Source: Chrysemys picta bellii | Lineage: Eukaryota; Chordata; Testudines; Emydidae | Length of the DNA stretch: 64,000 bases | Assembly (NCBI RefSeq): GCF_011386835.1 | Contig: NC_088799.1 | Coordinates: 77,023,302 to 77,087,301 of the forward strand | Direction: 5' to 3' | Shown here: in pieces, positions 22,201 to 35,115 of the stretch | How positions within the stretch are numbered: the stretch's first letter is position 1 | How the letters are laid out: every line of letters begins with the position of its first letter | The notes under the pieces: generated by a model | The model's input: the letters and a program-made list of their open reading frames with translations, nothing else | What the model was told of the DNA's origin: nothing | Database searches by the model: none | Translations under genes and position numbers: made by a program

Positions 22201-22844
22201 AGTACAGGTGACTTCTCAAAAATTGTAGACCAGTGTAATTTGGTGAAGAATTGTGTCCTTTTTAACCTGCTGAGCAGTTGGGGTTTTTTTGTTTGTTTTT
22301 GTTCCAGGGGAGGTTTCCCCTTGTATAGATGGCATGTGCGTGTTTAAGAGGCATCTACAATTTCATGACCAGAACTTTCAGCCCATAATTTCTGCTTATG
22401 AGAACAGCTGGGATGTGAACCATGGCACCATCAGCTCTACTCAGCATGTCTGAACTCAACACAAAGCCCAGACCCAAACACCTGAAAATCTTTGAGAAGT
22501 TTGAATCTGGATTCAGATCCAGGTTGTGTGCCTTGGCCCAGCTCTAATTTCCACAGGTACCAACGGTTTGCAGAACTAGTGCAGTTTCTCTCTGCCAACA
22601 TAATTCATTGATAGTTATGAGTGTTCCTCTGAAAGGTTTGATAGATTGTGAAGGAGGAAGCCATTGATGTGCTGACCCAGTAACTTGTAAAACTATATTA
22701 TGTTGCATAACAAAGGAGTTAATCCCTGCTTTAAATGCAAAACTCAACTCACCCTCAACTCTTGGAAATGTTGATCACAACTCCAAATATACAACAATAT
22801 CTTAATATTTTACATTATGCAATCAGCTATTGTGTCTTGTTCTC
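22201..22844. other. No gene; nothing recognised
   Basis: No element ends or exon signals were identified between the transposon and the CR1 fragment. Confidence 0.4.
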
Positions 22845-23048
22845 ACAGGAGGGTAGTGAAGCACTGGAATGGGTTACCTAGGGAGGTGGCAGAATCTCCA
22901 TCCTTAGAGGTTTTTAAGGCCCGGCTTGACAAAGTCCTGGCTGGGATGATTTAGTTGGGGTTGGGTCCTGCTTTGAGCAGGGGGTTGGCTAGATGACCTC
23001 CAGAGGTCTCTTCCAACCCTAATCTTCTATGATTCTATAATTCTATGA
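22845..23048 (+). repeat. CR1 LINE 3' end
   Basis: It runs from 'ggaatgggttacctagggaggtgg' through 'gagcagggggttggctagatgacc' to the octamer-type tail 'ttctatgattctataattctatga' (23022-23046). It is 5'-truncated. Confidence 0.92.
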
Positions 23049-26000
23049 ATAACAACATCATATTTATATCCAATTCATGAACATGAGCTATGCACCTTCC
23101 AATACTTTCTATTGAACTAGTATGAATTGCAACCCTTCTCATGTAAACAATGGCACATATAGGCCTATTTCGTCATATGTACATTTGCAAAGTACTTACA
23201 ACCAAGAAGGCCAATTGACTGATTGACTGATGGATTAAAATGTAATATACAGATTTCAAAAGACTGAAGCCAGATCTATTTTTTGAAAAAGGTATGTTCA
23301 CAATTTCAGCAATTCCAGAAACAAATAAAATGAGCTCTTAATGATTGTGGTCTATTATAAATAACCTGCATGAAAGTAGCTTTTAATATCCATTCAACTT
23401 TTTTTTTTTCAAATCAGCTTTAGACCTTCAAGAGGTTTCAAAAGAAGCCTAAAACAATAAAACGGTTTGATTAAATTTTGCTGGATGTTTGATATAAAAC
23501 ATCAGACATTAAAGGATACAAAACCAGCAACAAGTGCAAATAATTTAAATCAAATTACAGAGCCCCTTGAAAATAATGAAATTAAAACCTTTTCTTCATA
23601 TTGGTATTCATCTGCTCTTCATTGTTGTTTGCAGCAGCAATTTGTTTTTATCTTCTTCACTTTGAAGAACAAACTTTCTCCAAGATAAAAGCTTTTGATT
23701 TTAATCAGTAACTGAAATGTCATTCTATTGGGATGCAGATTCTAAAGGCCAATCAGGAAGGAAAACGCCATTGGTCTAAACCAGCATGACAATCATGTAA
23801 ATATATGGCCTTTGATTATAAAGTTCTGTGATACAACATCAGATATCAGACTACTTTATGCCCCATTATAATGATCCTCACTAACACTCCCTCATGCCTT
23901 ATAATGCTCAAAGCAAAGAGATGTTCTAGAGTTATTGTATACAAGCTCTTACGGCTTCATCTCTACAGATCTGATCTTTAGAATCTTTGTGGATGAACAA
24001 ACTAAATGGATACTTGGTTTCTAATCCAGTGAGCTGTTCAAGAACAGGTTTCCCCCCTAATCAGCCAATTTTGGCTGTGATTCATGAAAGCCTCCTTAAT
24101 AGGATGTAAGCAAGTGTATAAATGCTGTCTTGAATAGAAATGGACTTCGTTTAAGATCATGCTTAGCTGTTTTTCTTTCCTGAATCAGGGCCAGAATCAG
24201 GGGTAACTCCAATACAGTTAAACTGGTGTGAAATCAGAATGTGCCTACCCTATGTAAATATTTAGTATCATTTGTGTATTAGTCTATATTATTGATGTAG
24301 TGCAATTGGTGTGCATGTTGCTAGACCCTGACAAGAAGAATGGTCTCTGTGCAAAAAAGTTCCCACCCACTCTGTTACTTATCTTTTCCCTCCCACTCTG
24401 CTATTCTCTCTCTCTCTCTCACTTCATCACTATTCTCCTGCTCGCTTTACATCACCTCTGTGCTTTTATTTTACTTGTACAGTGTCACAGGACCAACACC
24501 CCACATCTGCTGTGCCTCCTTTGAAATGACTGAGCATTTTGGGAAGCACTACTTTATAGTGGGTGGAGTTCCGTGAGCTTTAGATGGGAGGGACTGCTTG
24601 GCAACTACTCAAATGCACCTTTAAACAATGGGCCTGCCAAAGCCAGAAAATTGCAGAGCACTGAGAAAATTGTTGAGTAGAATGCAAACTGTGGAATCCA
24701 CCATTTCATTGCACCTGCAATTTTCCGATGGCAATGCTTATTACTGACAGCCTTTGAGTGAGGGAATGCTTTTAAAAGTGAGAGCTAAACCTGAGACCAC
24801 CAGTTCTGTTAAACAGTATGTTTCACAAAGAAAAGGTGTATCCAAATCCCTTACCATTAGTGTTCAAAAAGCTAACTCCCATTCTAAAAGAAAACTTTCA
24901 GTCACAACACCTAAACTAGGATGAGAAAAAGTCAGCAGCTCCGCTCCGATCGGGATGAGCAGCACAGCAGTTAAGTGGAAAGAAATATCCCTATTTGGGA
25001 CAATATGAGAATTAATTGTTGTGAAAGTTATTCTGATTTTCTTCACACTACACATAAGCAAACCAACACTGCACCCCTTATTGCAGGCAATTCTTCATTT
25101 CAAACAATGCAGCAGAGTTAAAAAAATATCAGGATGATTTGACAGCCTATTTTAATAAAAATCTTTAAAAGATTTTTTTCTGTGCGCTGCTGTTGCTGCT
25201 TCTTCATTAAAGGAAGAGTAAAGCCGCTTGAGATTGTCCAATGCCTAGCATTCATGAGGAACCTGCATAAACAAATCATTTGCTGGACAAAAAACCAAAC
25301 TGTCACTACTCACCATTCCTTAAGTTTGGTGAAATATCCAATCAGTCTCAGTGGGGGGTTTTCAGGAAGAAGAATTAAAAAAAACAAAACAAAACAAAAC
25401 GCACCATACACATTCCCATAATGAAGGGTCTAAAAATGCCCTACTCATTGATGCAAAATTACAGTTATTGTTTATCCTCCTTCTACTTGATACAGCTTTA
25501 TACAAAACGCACCACGAAAAATACAACCAAACAACCGACACATTAGTTAAGAGACCTTCCATTTTACTTTGACAGTTCATGATAATGGAATTTAATTGTG
25601 GAAAAAGCTGAATAATTTTAGCTGAATGTCATTTGGTTCATTCAAACTGGGAATCAGGGACATTTTTAACAAAGGTTTTCAAACTTCTTTTGAAATCAGG
25701 AAGCTGCTGTGCACAGATAAGGGGAGAGGTTTGAGGATTCTCTATCAGAAATTTCAAGGTTTTTTCCATCTGCTTTTTCACATTAACTGGTAATTATCCA
25801 GAAAGGCACATAATAGTGCAGAAATGACAGAAGCTGACAAAGGTTTTCCTAAGATATGTAAATTGTCAGTGATAGGCAAGGTGCAACAGAAAGGCTTTCT
25901 ACAGCACAATTATTTATGCCAGTTTCATTTGCTTTTAGGTAGCAATGATGGCATGCTACACGGCAGCTTCTTATCATGTGCACTGCACATTAGCTTCAGT

Positions 26001-27052
26001 ACCAGGCACTAAGAAAATATGGCAAAAAATGTAGCTTTAAGGTTGGTGGCCTCCTCTCACTTGGTTTTTTTTATTTCTGAGATCTCTCATTTATTTTTAA
26101 GAATTCGCAACTTAATTTTTCATACTGCAATAATAAATAAATAACGTTATATTGAAAACTCTGTCACACATTTATTACATTTTGCATATGAATATACATT
26201 CCTGATAGATGGATTATTTTAGGTATGATGGCTTTAAAGAAGCACTCGACTGTTTGTGCATGATCTTCATTAGCCATTTTCACTGACTGCATATTTTCTG
26301 CAAATAGGAGGGTCCATGAGAGATGCTAGGATGACAAACTATCTACTCTAGTTGAAGAGCAAAGCCACCATTGTAAAATTCTCAGCTACTCTTCTAGTAT
26401 TCTGTTTGTTAAACACATGATGGAACACTTGGGATGAGCTGCTATTCTATCTCCTCTTAAAAATTTAACACACTTAAGGCCAGATTCTGATACCCTTTCC
26501 TCATGTTTAGAAGCACCTTTCTCCACAAATATTCTCATTGGTACTATTCAGTGCAATATAATCAGAATCTAACCTTCAGTAAGTATGCTAACAATATAAG
26601 GCGATGTATAGCTCTTGAGCGGTACTTTGTACATGGGTTACGTAATGCCTCATCTGCCTGTATCAAGCTGAGTAGAGGGGGAGAGCATGAAGGCTGGACA
26701 AATACCGCCCTCCCCCACCCCCACTTTTAAAATGAGGTTTTGAGTTTGTTGGGTTCTCTTGGAATTTATTTATTTATATGAGTAAAACACAGCAGACAGG
26801 CAGCATCCTTTCCCTGGTGCCCTACAACTAAGGCCTTGCTTTAGGTGGAAAACACATAAAATCACATAGCCATTGTGCAATGGTGTGCATGGAGAAAAAT
26901 TCCTTCCTGATCCCTGCAGCAATCAGCTCATACCCAGAAGCATGAGATTTAATTGCCTTTTACTGAGCATTCACTTACAAATATTATTAGAGTTTATAAT
27001 GTGTGTGACAGATGAGGAGCTATTATGTATTTATCTATGAATACCAGTGTAT
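23049..27052. other. About 4 kb with few repeats, no gene recognised
   Basis: Unusually free of recognisable elements compared with the rest of the window. It holds a short (TC)n at about 24408-24421, an AAAAC run at about 25380-25400, and old repeat scraps at about 24180-24240 and 26475-26570. AT-rich stretches (25600-26250) could hold conserved non-coding elements, but that cannot be told from one sequence. Confidence 0.4.
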
Positions 27053-27560
27053 AATCATAGAACCATAGAATCATCGAATCATAGGACTGGAAAGGACCTT
27101 GAGAGATCATCTAGTCCATTCCCCTGCACGCATGGCCAGGACTAAGTATTTTCTAGACCAGGGATCGGCAACCTTTGGCACGTGGCCCGCCAGGGTAAGC
27201 ACCCTGGTGGGCCAGGGCGGGCCGGTTTGTTTACCTGCCGTGTCTGCAGGTTCGGCCGATCGCAGCTCCCACTGGCCACGGTTCACCATTCCAGGAAAAT
27301 GGGGGCTGCAGGAAGCGGCGGCCACATCCCTTGGCCCGCGCCGCTTCCTGCAGCCCCCATTGGCCTGGAGCAGTGAACCTCGGCCAGTGGGAGCCGCGAT
27401 CAGCCGAACCTGCAGACGCGGCAGGTAAACAAACCGGCCCGGCCCACCAGGGTGCTTACCCAGGCGGGCCGCATGCCAAAGATTGCTGATCCCTGATCTA
27501 GGCCGTCCCTGACAGGTGTTTGTCAAACCTGCTCTTAAAAATGGTAAATTTACCATAAAA
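27053..27560 (-). mobile_element. CR1 LINE 3' part split by a foldback element
   Basis: The left block (27053-27158) has the 'ATCATAGAA' tail repeats and 'ggaaaggaccttgagagatcatctagtcc'. The right block (27496-27560) continues with 'ccctgacaggtgtttgtcaaacctgctcttaaaaa'. Together they give a continuous minus-strand CR1 3' end once 27159-27495 is removed. Confidence 0.88.
27159..27495. mobile_element. Near-perfect foldback hAT-type element
   Basis: The two halves of this 337 bp element are inverted copies of each other with a very short centre near 27325-27340. The ends are CAGGGATCGGCAACC and TTGCTGATCCCTG, and the 'GTAAGCACCCTGG', 'CCGGTTTGTTTACCTGCCG' and 'TCCTGCAGCCCCCAT' blocks occur once in each orientation. 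Flanks TTCTAGAC (27151-27158) and ATCTAGGC (27496-27503) are an 8 bp duplication with two differences. Very GC-rich; open frames across it are by-products of symmetry. Confidence 0.88.
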
Positions 27561-27599
27561 TTATGGTGAGTTATTAATATTTCCTGTATGGCTGTATTG

Positions 27600-28110
27600 A
27601 TCTAACTTAGCAGGGGGCTGTGGGAAGAGTTAACAGGAAAGCAACACAATGGGATCCCCAGCACACAGCTGAAAGACACTAGGGCTAGCTGTTAGCTTAA
27701 AGGATCCTGCCTCCTTTCACCAAAATGAGGAGGCTGGGGAATCAAAAGAACACTAAAGAGTTAAAAAGCCTTCTAAGGAGAAGAAGAGAGGCACTTGCCG
27801 GAGAAGATGTTTAGGGAGACAGGCTGACAGACTCAGAGAGAGGCTCTGAGTAAGAGACTATAGGGAGCTACTACTATCAGCATCCCCATGGCAAAAATGG
27901 CTAAACACCCAGTAAGCTAGACATGTACGCGGTCTGTTTTAGTGTTTTAGGATCTGTTTTCCTATTAAATGCTTTTGTTCTAAATAAATAATACATTGCC
28001 TTGAAGGAGGCTGTCGGGTCACTGATGATCACTGTCAGTGCCTCAGACAGAATAGAACTGAAGGGATATAAGTCAGACTTGCTGAGATAAATTGGTACAC
28101 AGGGCACTGT
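27600..28110 (+). repeat. Possible LTR fragment
   Basis: The segment has an LTR-like ending: 'tattaaatgcttttgttctaaataaataata' supplies an AATAAA-type signal at about 27985, followed by 'ggaggctgtcgggtcactgatgatcactgtcag'. I could not fix TG...CA ends or a target duplication, so boundaries are approximate. Confidence 0.35.
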
Positions 28111-28261
28111 AACCTAAGGCCTGGTCTAACAGTAAGAGAATCATGTGATTCCACCCTGAGAAACAACTAACAGTTAGAGGAGAGATCAAAGCTGCAGTTC
28201 ACCTGGCAACTGGGTCATACAGTCCAGCCCTGTCTAAAAAAGCAGGAAGTCCCTATGCCTG

Positions 28262-29467
28262 TGTGACAGTGTACCCCATAAGGCTTTATGGGGGGGGTGC
28301 TTATAAATGTATGTATGACATAACTGGAATATGTTTTGTGCTGCCTGTGCCATGTAACATATCTCCATAAAGGTTATGGTCTACTATATCTATTCATCCT
28401 ATTTGTACACATATATCATTTTCTACTTGAGGTTAAGAATATGGGCTCTATACTTGCTTGGTTTCTAAGTAAGCTTTGTGAGGCATTTGGTCAGTTTCTT
28501 TAGGAAGGAATTTGCAAGGTTAAGTACCTAATCAGGAAGCACTTGGGGAACAATGCATCTTGGAATGCTCCAATCCACATAAGAAGTCTTCCTGGAGACA
28601 TACAAGATACCATGTGGGCAATGGCTTCGGCCTGTAAAGACTGAGTCATGCAGGGACATGTGACTTGCCCAGGTGACTCCAGAACTCCATCTTGGAGCTG
28701 GAGTTTGCATAGGAGTGGGGGGGGGGGTCCATCCACAAGAGAAAGTCTATTTAAACCTGTGGGAGACCCCTCCATTTTGTCTTCAGCTGGCTAAAGAAGG
28801 AGCCTCTCCACCCCCCAGAATACTGGAAGGAAACTGGAACAAAGGACAGTAACTACAGGGGGTATGAGTGATTACTGGACCCAGGCTAAAAGGAGATTAG
28901 CCTGTAAAAGGGAGCATTCTGGAACAGGTGAAAATCTTATCTGTATTCAGTGTTTGATTAGACATAGATTTGCGTATTTTATTTTATTTTGCTTGGTGAC
29001 TTACTTTTTTCTGTCTGTTACTACTTGGAACCACTTAAATCCTACTTTCTGTATTTAATAAAATCACTTTTTTCCTTATTAATTAACTCAGAGTATGTAT
29101 TAATACCTGGGGGAGCAAACAACTGTGCATATCTCTCTATCAGTGTTATAGAGGGTGAACAATTTATGAGTTTACCCTGTATAAGCTTTATACAGGGTAA
29201 AACAGATTTATTTGGGTTTAGACCCCACTGGGAGTTGGGCATCTGAGTGCTAAAGACAAGCACACTTCTGTGAGCTGTTTTCAGGTAAACTTGCAGCTTT
29301 GGGGCAAGTGATTCAGACCCTGGGTCTGTGTTGGAGCAGACAGGAGTGTCTGGCTCAGCAAGACAGGGTGCTGGAGTCCTGAGCTTGCAGGGAAAACAGG
29401 AATAGAGGTAGTCTTGGTACATTAGGTGGCAGCTCCCAAGGGGGGTTCTGTGATCCAACCCGTCACA
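28262..29467 (+). mobile_element. Solo LTR, family with TGTGACA ends (copy A)
   Basis: The ends are TGTGACAG and CCGTCACA. Flanks GCCTG (28257-28261) and GCTTG (29468-29472) are a 5 bp duplication with one change. AATAAA lies at about 29058, followed by about 400 bp including the inverted pair 'TTACCCTGTATAAGC/GCTTTATACAGGGTAA' (29172-29200). Copy B at 52387-53553 is the same family in the other orientation. There is no internal region. An 11 bp G run sits at 28717-28727. Confidence 0.88.
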
Positions 29468-29472
29468 GCTTG

Positions 29473-31465
29473 TATCACCTTTTAATTATTAAGTTTCACC
29501 TTCCTCTTCTCAAGTTTTACCTTCCTTTTCTCTTCCGCTTGCTGCTGACCTGAGCATCATAGCCCATTAGTAAGGTCCTGAGCCATTTATCTTCCTTCTG
29601 GTGCTTCCTGTGCCACCTCCAATACTTCCTCTGAATTTTCACCCTCGCCCCTTCCACTCCTGGCACAGATTGTGAACATTCTAGTTTTAGTGACTATGGT
29701 TCTTGTGCGGCTAAAACCTTAGGCGACCAGGATGAGGTTAAAGTAAGTGATTGTCTGTTAAAGTAAGTGATATCTCTGCAGACATATCATATCCTGAGCT
29801 ACAGAGAGTCCCCCTCGTTCCCGTTGCCTGTTAAACTAATGACGCTATGCAGCCACATCAAAACCACACACATACTTGTCTATTTTTCTAGCAAAGAGCA
29901 ATTTCTATCATAAAATAAGTGTCTAACCAATTAATAGAGTGAAGTGTAGGCGCTCACCTACGAAGCAGCAAGACCCAGACATAAGCACAAACTTTCTGCA
30001 AAATTCCCTGCAAGTGTTCACAGTTGAACATATCAATCTGACAGTAGCAGGCCCCCTTCTCAGCACATACTCCTGAGATCTAATTGCTTCAACAGTGACC
30101 TGAAGAGACCAACTTTAGGGCTCAAAGAATACATTGTTTTCCATGTCCATTCAGCTTAACCTCTAATCAAAAGGTTAGCCAGGTCTTCAGTTAGAGGCAG
30201 ATACAATAGTGTTTTCTGTGATATGCACAACTATACAGTAAAAAGGGATGAGACCATGAATATGTGTCCAAAAAGCCCCCAAATAGCCATGAGATGGTGG
30301 CAACTTTTGGTCACTATTGGCATAGGCTGGCTTCAAAAATGCTAAAGTTCTGGAAATACTAAACAACTCAAATTTACCACATATCAACAGAAGCAATCTG
30401 AGGAGCAAATGGCAGGACAGAACTTGAATGAACCTCTGAATTGCTCGCAGCAAATCCTTACAACAAATACTGGGTTTTTGCAGGAAGAATTGATGTCAAA
30501 CCTCGGACTAATTTTCTTTTAGTAACCATGTGGTATTTACTTAACTTCTTATATCCTTCTGCATTCAGAGAGATGTGTAGCTTGGCATATTATGAACTAA
30601 CAGCTAAAATGTTACCTAATATCCTCACACTGGTCAACAATGGCAACTAGACACATGTGCCTTGTTTTGCAAACTGACTGGACCTGTCGGTCAGCGACTT
30701 TCTCGGTAAAATCTGCCAACCAGAAGATTTCACTGGAACTGTCAAGAAATCCATCATCACTTGCCTCCCTAGCAAAGGCACAAAAGAGTCTAATAGCTCT
30801 GCAGTCCCTGGAAAGTCTCTAAAATAACACAGTGCCGTTCCTAGCCATCGCAAGGTAGAATTTCAAGGCCAGATTCTCAGCTGGTATAAAGTGGCAGAGC
30901 TCCTTTGAAGTCAATGGAAATGTGCTGGTTTACACCAACTGAGGATCTGGGTCCACACACATTATTCTTTAACTAGGTTCCAGGAGCAACAACTAGAGCT
31001 GCATAATTAACCTCCCAGCCACAAAATTCAAGGACTGCACATTATGTTTTCAGTAAAAAAGTACTAGCTGATTACAAATCTTGTTATCATTCTGGAGCCT
31101 TTTGAGGCAGTTACATGGCAGGTCACTTCAGGAAGGATGCTCTGTAGCCAGATTCTAACCCATATGCAGTATTTATTCTCTCCCTTTGACTTAGCTGCCA
31201 CCACCTCTTGGCTGGATCTCACTGGCTATCTTTAAACACTGTTTGTGATTAACCCTTCCACTGCTGGCAGTGGCAGGCTATTATAGTACAATGGCCTTAA
31301 GAAAAAAGGCCAGAGTCATCTTTTCTCAAAGGCCTGTTAAAATTCAGGCAATTGCTTAAAACGAAAAAATTCTCACCTTCCTGTGTGAGGGAAATGCGAG
31401 ATTATCGATATAACTTGCCAGAAAATAAATAAATAGGTAAATCGGAGAAGGAAGATCAAAGAGAT
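29473..31465. other. No gene; one old repeat recognised
   Basis: At 30868-30958 there is a palindromic old repeat ('gccagattctcagctggtat ... ccaactgaggatctggg' around 'tgaagtcaatgg'). The remainder shows no exon or element ends. Confidence 0.45.
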
Positions 31466-31735
31466 AAAGCAATAATAAAATACTTTGTACTTCTCAAGTG
31501 CTGTCCACTACTGGAGCTCAAGGCATTTTACAACCAATGAAATAGACCTCACCACATCACTGTGATGTAGGTAAGTTTGACTGGCCACATTTTACACGTG
31601 GGGAATTGGCACAGAGAGAAGTTATATGACTTGCCCAATGTCAAGCAGCAACTGAGATAGGAATCAAACCCGTGTCTCTCAATTCCCACTCTGATCTATA
31701 GGCTTTGCATTCTCTGTGATAGTTCAGTAAGCAGG
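31466..31735 (+). repeat. MIR-type SINE
   Basis: The pattern 'ttacaaccaatgaa', 'ccacattttacacgtggggaattgg' and 'cacagagagaagttatatgacttgccc', then 'tcaagcagcaactgagataggaatcaaacccgtgtctc', follows the MIR core and 3' end. Confidence 0.75.
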
Positions 31736-33984
31736 AAAATAAAAAACAGATACAGCTGACTCTCAAAGCCCTCTATATTTGCCTTTCACCTACATTCTCT
31801 GACTGTTCTGCTGAAAATATCCAAGTGGCACCTTATCTTCAGGATTAAGACAGTAGTAAAAGCACTCAGAGAAAATTATTTCAGCCCATAATAAAGTGAA
31901 AGTACAGAAGAGCCAACTTTGCCCATAACTCTGCCCAAAATGTCAGCAAACCACCACTTTTAAGACTGCTATTTTTGCACAAAGAGCAGCACTTTTAGGG
32001 GGCAAGTCTGTTGGCATAATGAAATTCCTCAGCGTTATTTCAATGGACACATGAGTTCAGTTGGACTTAAAGCATCTCCCTTCTGAAATTGGTGCTCTGA
32101 GGCTGAGGTTTGCTCAATATGAAAGTCATTGAGAGTCTTTCCACTGACTTCAATGGCTTTGGGACTTGGGTCAGGCTCTCACAGTGTATATCACTTCATG
32201 TTGTTTTAGGCCCTATCCTGTGTTCGGTCCAAAGAACTTGATGTCCAAAAAGGGGATTTTAAATTTCTTTTGAATGTCTCTTTTTTAAAATAAAACATCA
32301 ATCACAACAACAACAAAATATTAATTGTTAAATGGTGTTACAATATTATCACTTGGCACTGAAGACAAGCAGCTAACACATTATACACAAAGGGGAACAA
32401 TTTAAATTTGCAATGAAATGCAAACATACGCAGATATTTAATTTTGTTGCAAATATCTCACCCACCCACCCCCAGCTGAAATTGTGCAACTGCAAAAAAT
32501 ACGTGGAACATTTTTGGTGCCTTCTGTTTCTGTTGTAAACAGGAGGTTGCTGGAACAGAACTATCCCCAGTTCTTCAAACTATTCTATTCCAACCAAATG
32601 CGAAAATGAAAAAATCAACCTAAAAAAGGCGGAGGCATCAAAGAATACAGTAGCATTATAGTGAAGAGCTGTTTTCTAAATCCTGACCTTGCAATATCCT
32701 ACAGCAAGTCATCATTTCTTTGTGCACATTCTGACTTTTGTTGCTGCTGCTGTTCTGTGGCTCTAAACGTTTCATTCAGTCCTACTGAAACATTGCAGCT
32801 GACATTTTGTCATGTAATGGACCCTACTATTTTACAGGGATAAAAACCAGTGAATCAGCGCTGAGGCATCTTCAGCATAATTGGAGGAGGCATTGATTTG
32901 ACAACTTTTTTTAATTTTAGAAAGAAATTATACAGAAGTGGTAAATCAATCTTTTATGACTTAGTAGGCAGAACTGTAAGAAGTTTAAAACATCAACCTC
33001 CTAAAAAAGGTTTTGTCCTGTAAACCCAGACTATCAAAGTGACTGGGAAATATAAGTGTTACAGCTTTTGCTGGGAACTCAGTAGGTAAAAACATTTTTA
33101 GAGAGATTATATTTTCTCTCGCTATATGGAGAGAAATGAAGTCACAAGAGCTAATATTGCACTTGTGTTCCATCTGCTGTAAACCCTGGGCTATAGTTGA
33201 ACACACACACACACACACACACATATGCAGGCAGAACATCAAACGACTGATCACATAAAAGTGAAATTCCTTTGCAGAATAGTGTCTGTGTAGTTTAGCA
33301 TCTAATCAGCATTAGATTTGCTTCTTACCTACAGTGTGGCAAATGACGTCAAAGACGTGTCTGCATCTCTTCTGTTTTGTGCAGTCAAACAAGGTGTCAG
33401 CAAGGGAAAAGGAAAAAGAATTTTCAATTACACGGCCCCTTTAGATCTGGCACAATAATATATCAAGCATTTTCCTTGAGTGCTTAGGAAATAAATGTGC
33501 AGAATTTTTGTTGACAAAATTGGCAGCTCTGTACTTAAACACTCATAGCTACCAAAATGTCTGTTTTGTCTCCTAACGGGCTGGATTTTGTTTGAATTTG
33601 CTTAATGTTCTCAGTTGCTATTTATGTGAAATGTGCTCATTCTCCTTTCCCCCCCCGTCCCCCGCCCAGCGGATATTTAACATTTTAAATTTATTTTGCA
33701 GTCACCTCCCTTTTTAGCTTACATGCTTTTTGTAGTCAGACGTTTGTGTAAGATCATAGACTCTGAAATCTATGCTTGTTTTAATAATGCTACATATATC
33801 ACATATGGAAAAACATTGAAACAGTAAAGCCCTAAACAGAGTAATCTCTAAAATTAATAGAGGAAGTAGTGAAATTACAAATGTACTAACATGAAATTAC
33901 AATAAATCGGTTAGCAGCCTAATCCTGCTTGAACTAAAGTGAATGAGCACTTTGCCTTCAGCGGCAACAGGATAAAACAGCAAT
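31736..33984. other. No gene; simple repeat and old repeat scraps
   Basis: It holds a (CA)n tract at 33200-33223 and a degraded 'gaagtcaatgg' type repeat at about 32060-32190. Homopolymer A and C runs are common. No exon is supportable. Confidence 0.4.
33200..33223. repeat. (AC)n microsatellite
   Basis: About eleven to twelve AC units. Confidence 0.92.
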
Positions 33985-34185
33985 AATATTTAACACATAC
34001 ATACATTCATAGATTTCAACATGCTTTACAAATGTGAGTAAGTATCATTATCCCCATTTTATAGATGGGGAAAGTGATGCACAGAGGGGTTAAGTGACTT
34101 TAATCAGGTCACATGGTAAGTCAGTGGCAGAGTCAGGAATGAAATCCAGCCTTGTGCTCTTTCCACTGAATCAGGCCACAGGGAT
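33985..34185 (+). repeat. MIR-type SINE
   Basis: The diagnostic line is 'ccccattttatagatgggg' followed by 'cacagaggggttaagtgac', then 'gtcagtggcagagtcaggaatgaa'. It is well preserved for its age. Confidence 0.85.
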
Positions 34186-34725
34186 TTCCCACCCTGTTTA
34201 CAGAAGCTTGCTCACACCTGTATCCAGCCCTCAGCTGAATCATTGACCAGAAATCTCAGTGAGCACATGCTGCACCACTCACTGGCAACAAGAAATCAAG
34301 CTTTAATGCACTCTCCACTGCTGTGAATCACCAGCCAGCTGTTTCGCCCTGCAGTGCTGAAGAGGCAACCTCAACTGATTATAATTTGTTTGTTTTTTGT
34401 ACTGGGGTTTCCTGCCATTGCAATCCTTCTGCATTGGACTGAGGGTGACATATTCTTCCCAGCCTGTTCAGATGTATAATTTAAGTGTAGGTCCCACTGG
34501 CACCAAATAAACATATTTACATCCTGACAATGCAGCCACGTGCAAGAAGGAAGCGTCCACCGATGCAAAGGAAGGAAAAATAGCACTGCTAAAATGTACT
34601 TTAACTATGGAAGACATAAGGATATCTTTTGTGATACTGTGAGAAGCTTTACTGTAAAATATTACCTCGCTAGATGTCAGCACAGAGGCAGTAAAAGTAG
34701 ACAGCCATTTATTTATTATTATTTA

Positions 34726-34880
34726 CATTAGAGTAGCAACTAAAGACTCCAACAAAGACTGGGGTCTGAGCGTGCTAGTCACTATGCAAAGATATACATA
34801 GTAAGAGCCCATACCGAAGAGAACTTGCAATATAAATAGACAAGATGGACAGAGAGTTGGAGGGGAAACTATTATACCCT
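34726..34880 (+). repeat. MIR/L2-related repeat
   Basis: 'aagactccaacaaagactggggtctgagcgtgctagtcac' through 'cttgcaatataaatagacaagatggacag' and 'gggaaactattatacc' follows the common old MIR/L2-associated sequence preceding the 'ccccattttac' core. Confidence 0.6.
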
Positions 34881-35115
34881 TTATCAAAGTGTTGCCAGCT
34901 TCCATTTCAAACCAAGGGAAATCATTTGTAATATGTTCTGCACATGATAAAATAACCCATGTTGGCAGCACTTTAATGAATAAAATAAGTTTTTTAAAAG
35001 CACAGACTTGCTGGCTCTTGCCAGCACTCAGGTTTTAAATCTGTTTGGCAGGACTTTGCTTATTAAGGCTCCCCACACGTAGGTGGCAGTGGGCAGAGGT
35101 TCAGATAATCTAGCC

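Noticed and set aside
27107..27556. 149-codon minus frame and matching plus frame
   Set aside because: The foldback element makes both strands read nearly the same text; no motif and the frame crosses CR1 boundaries.
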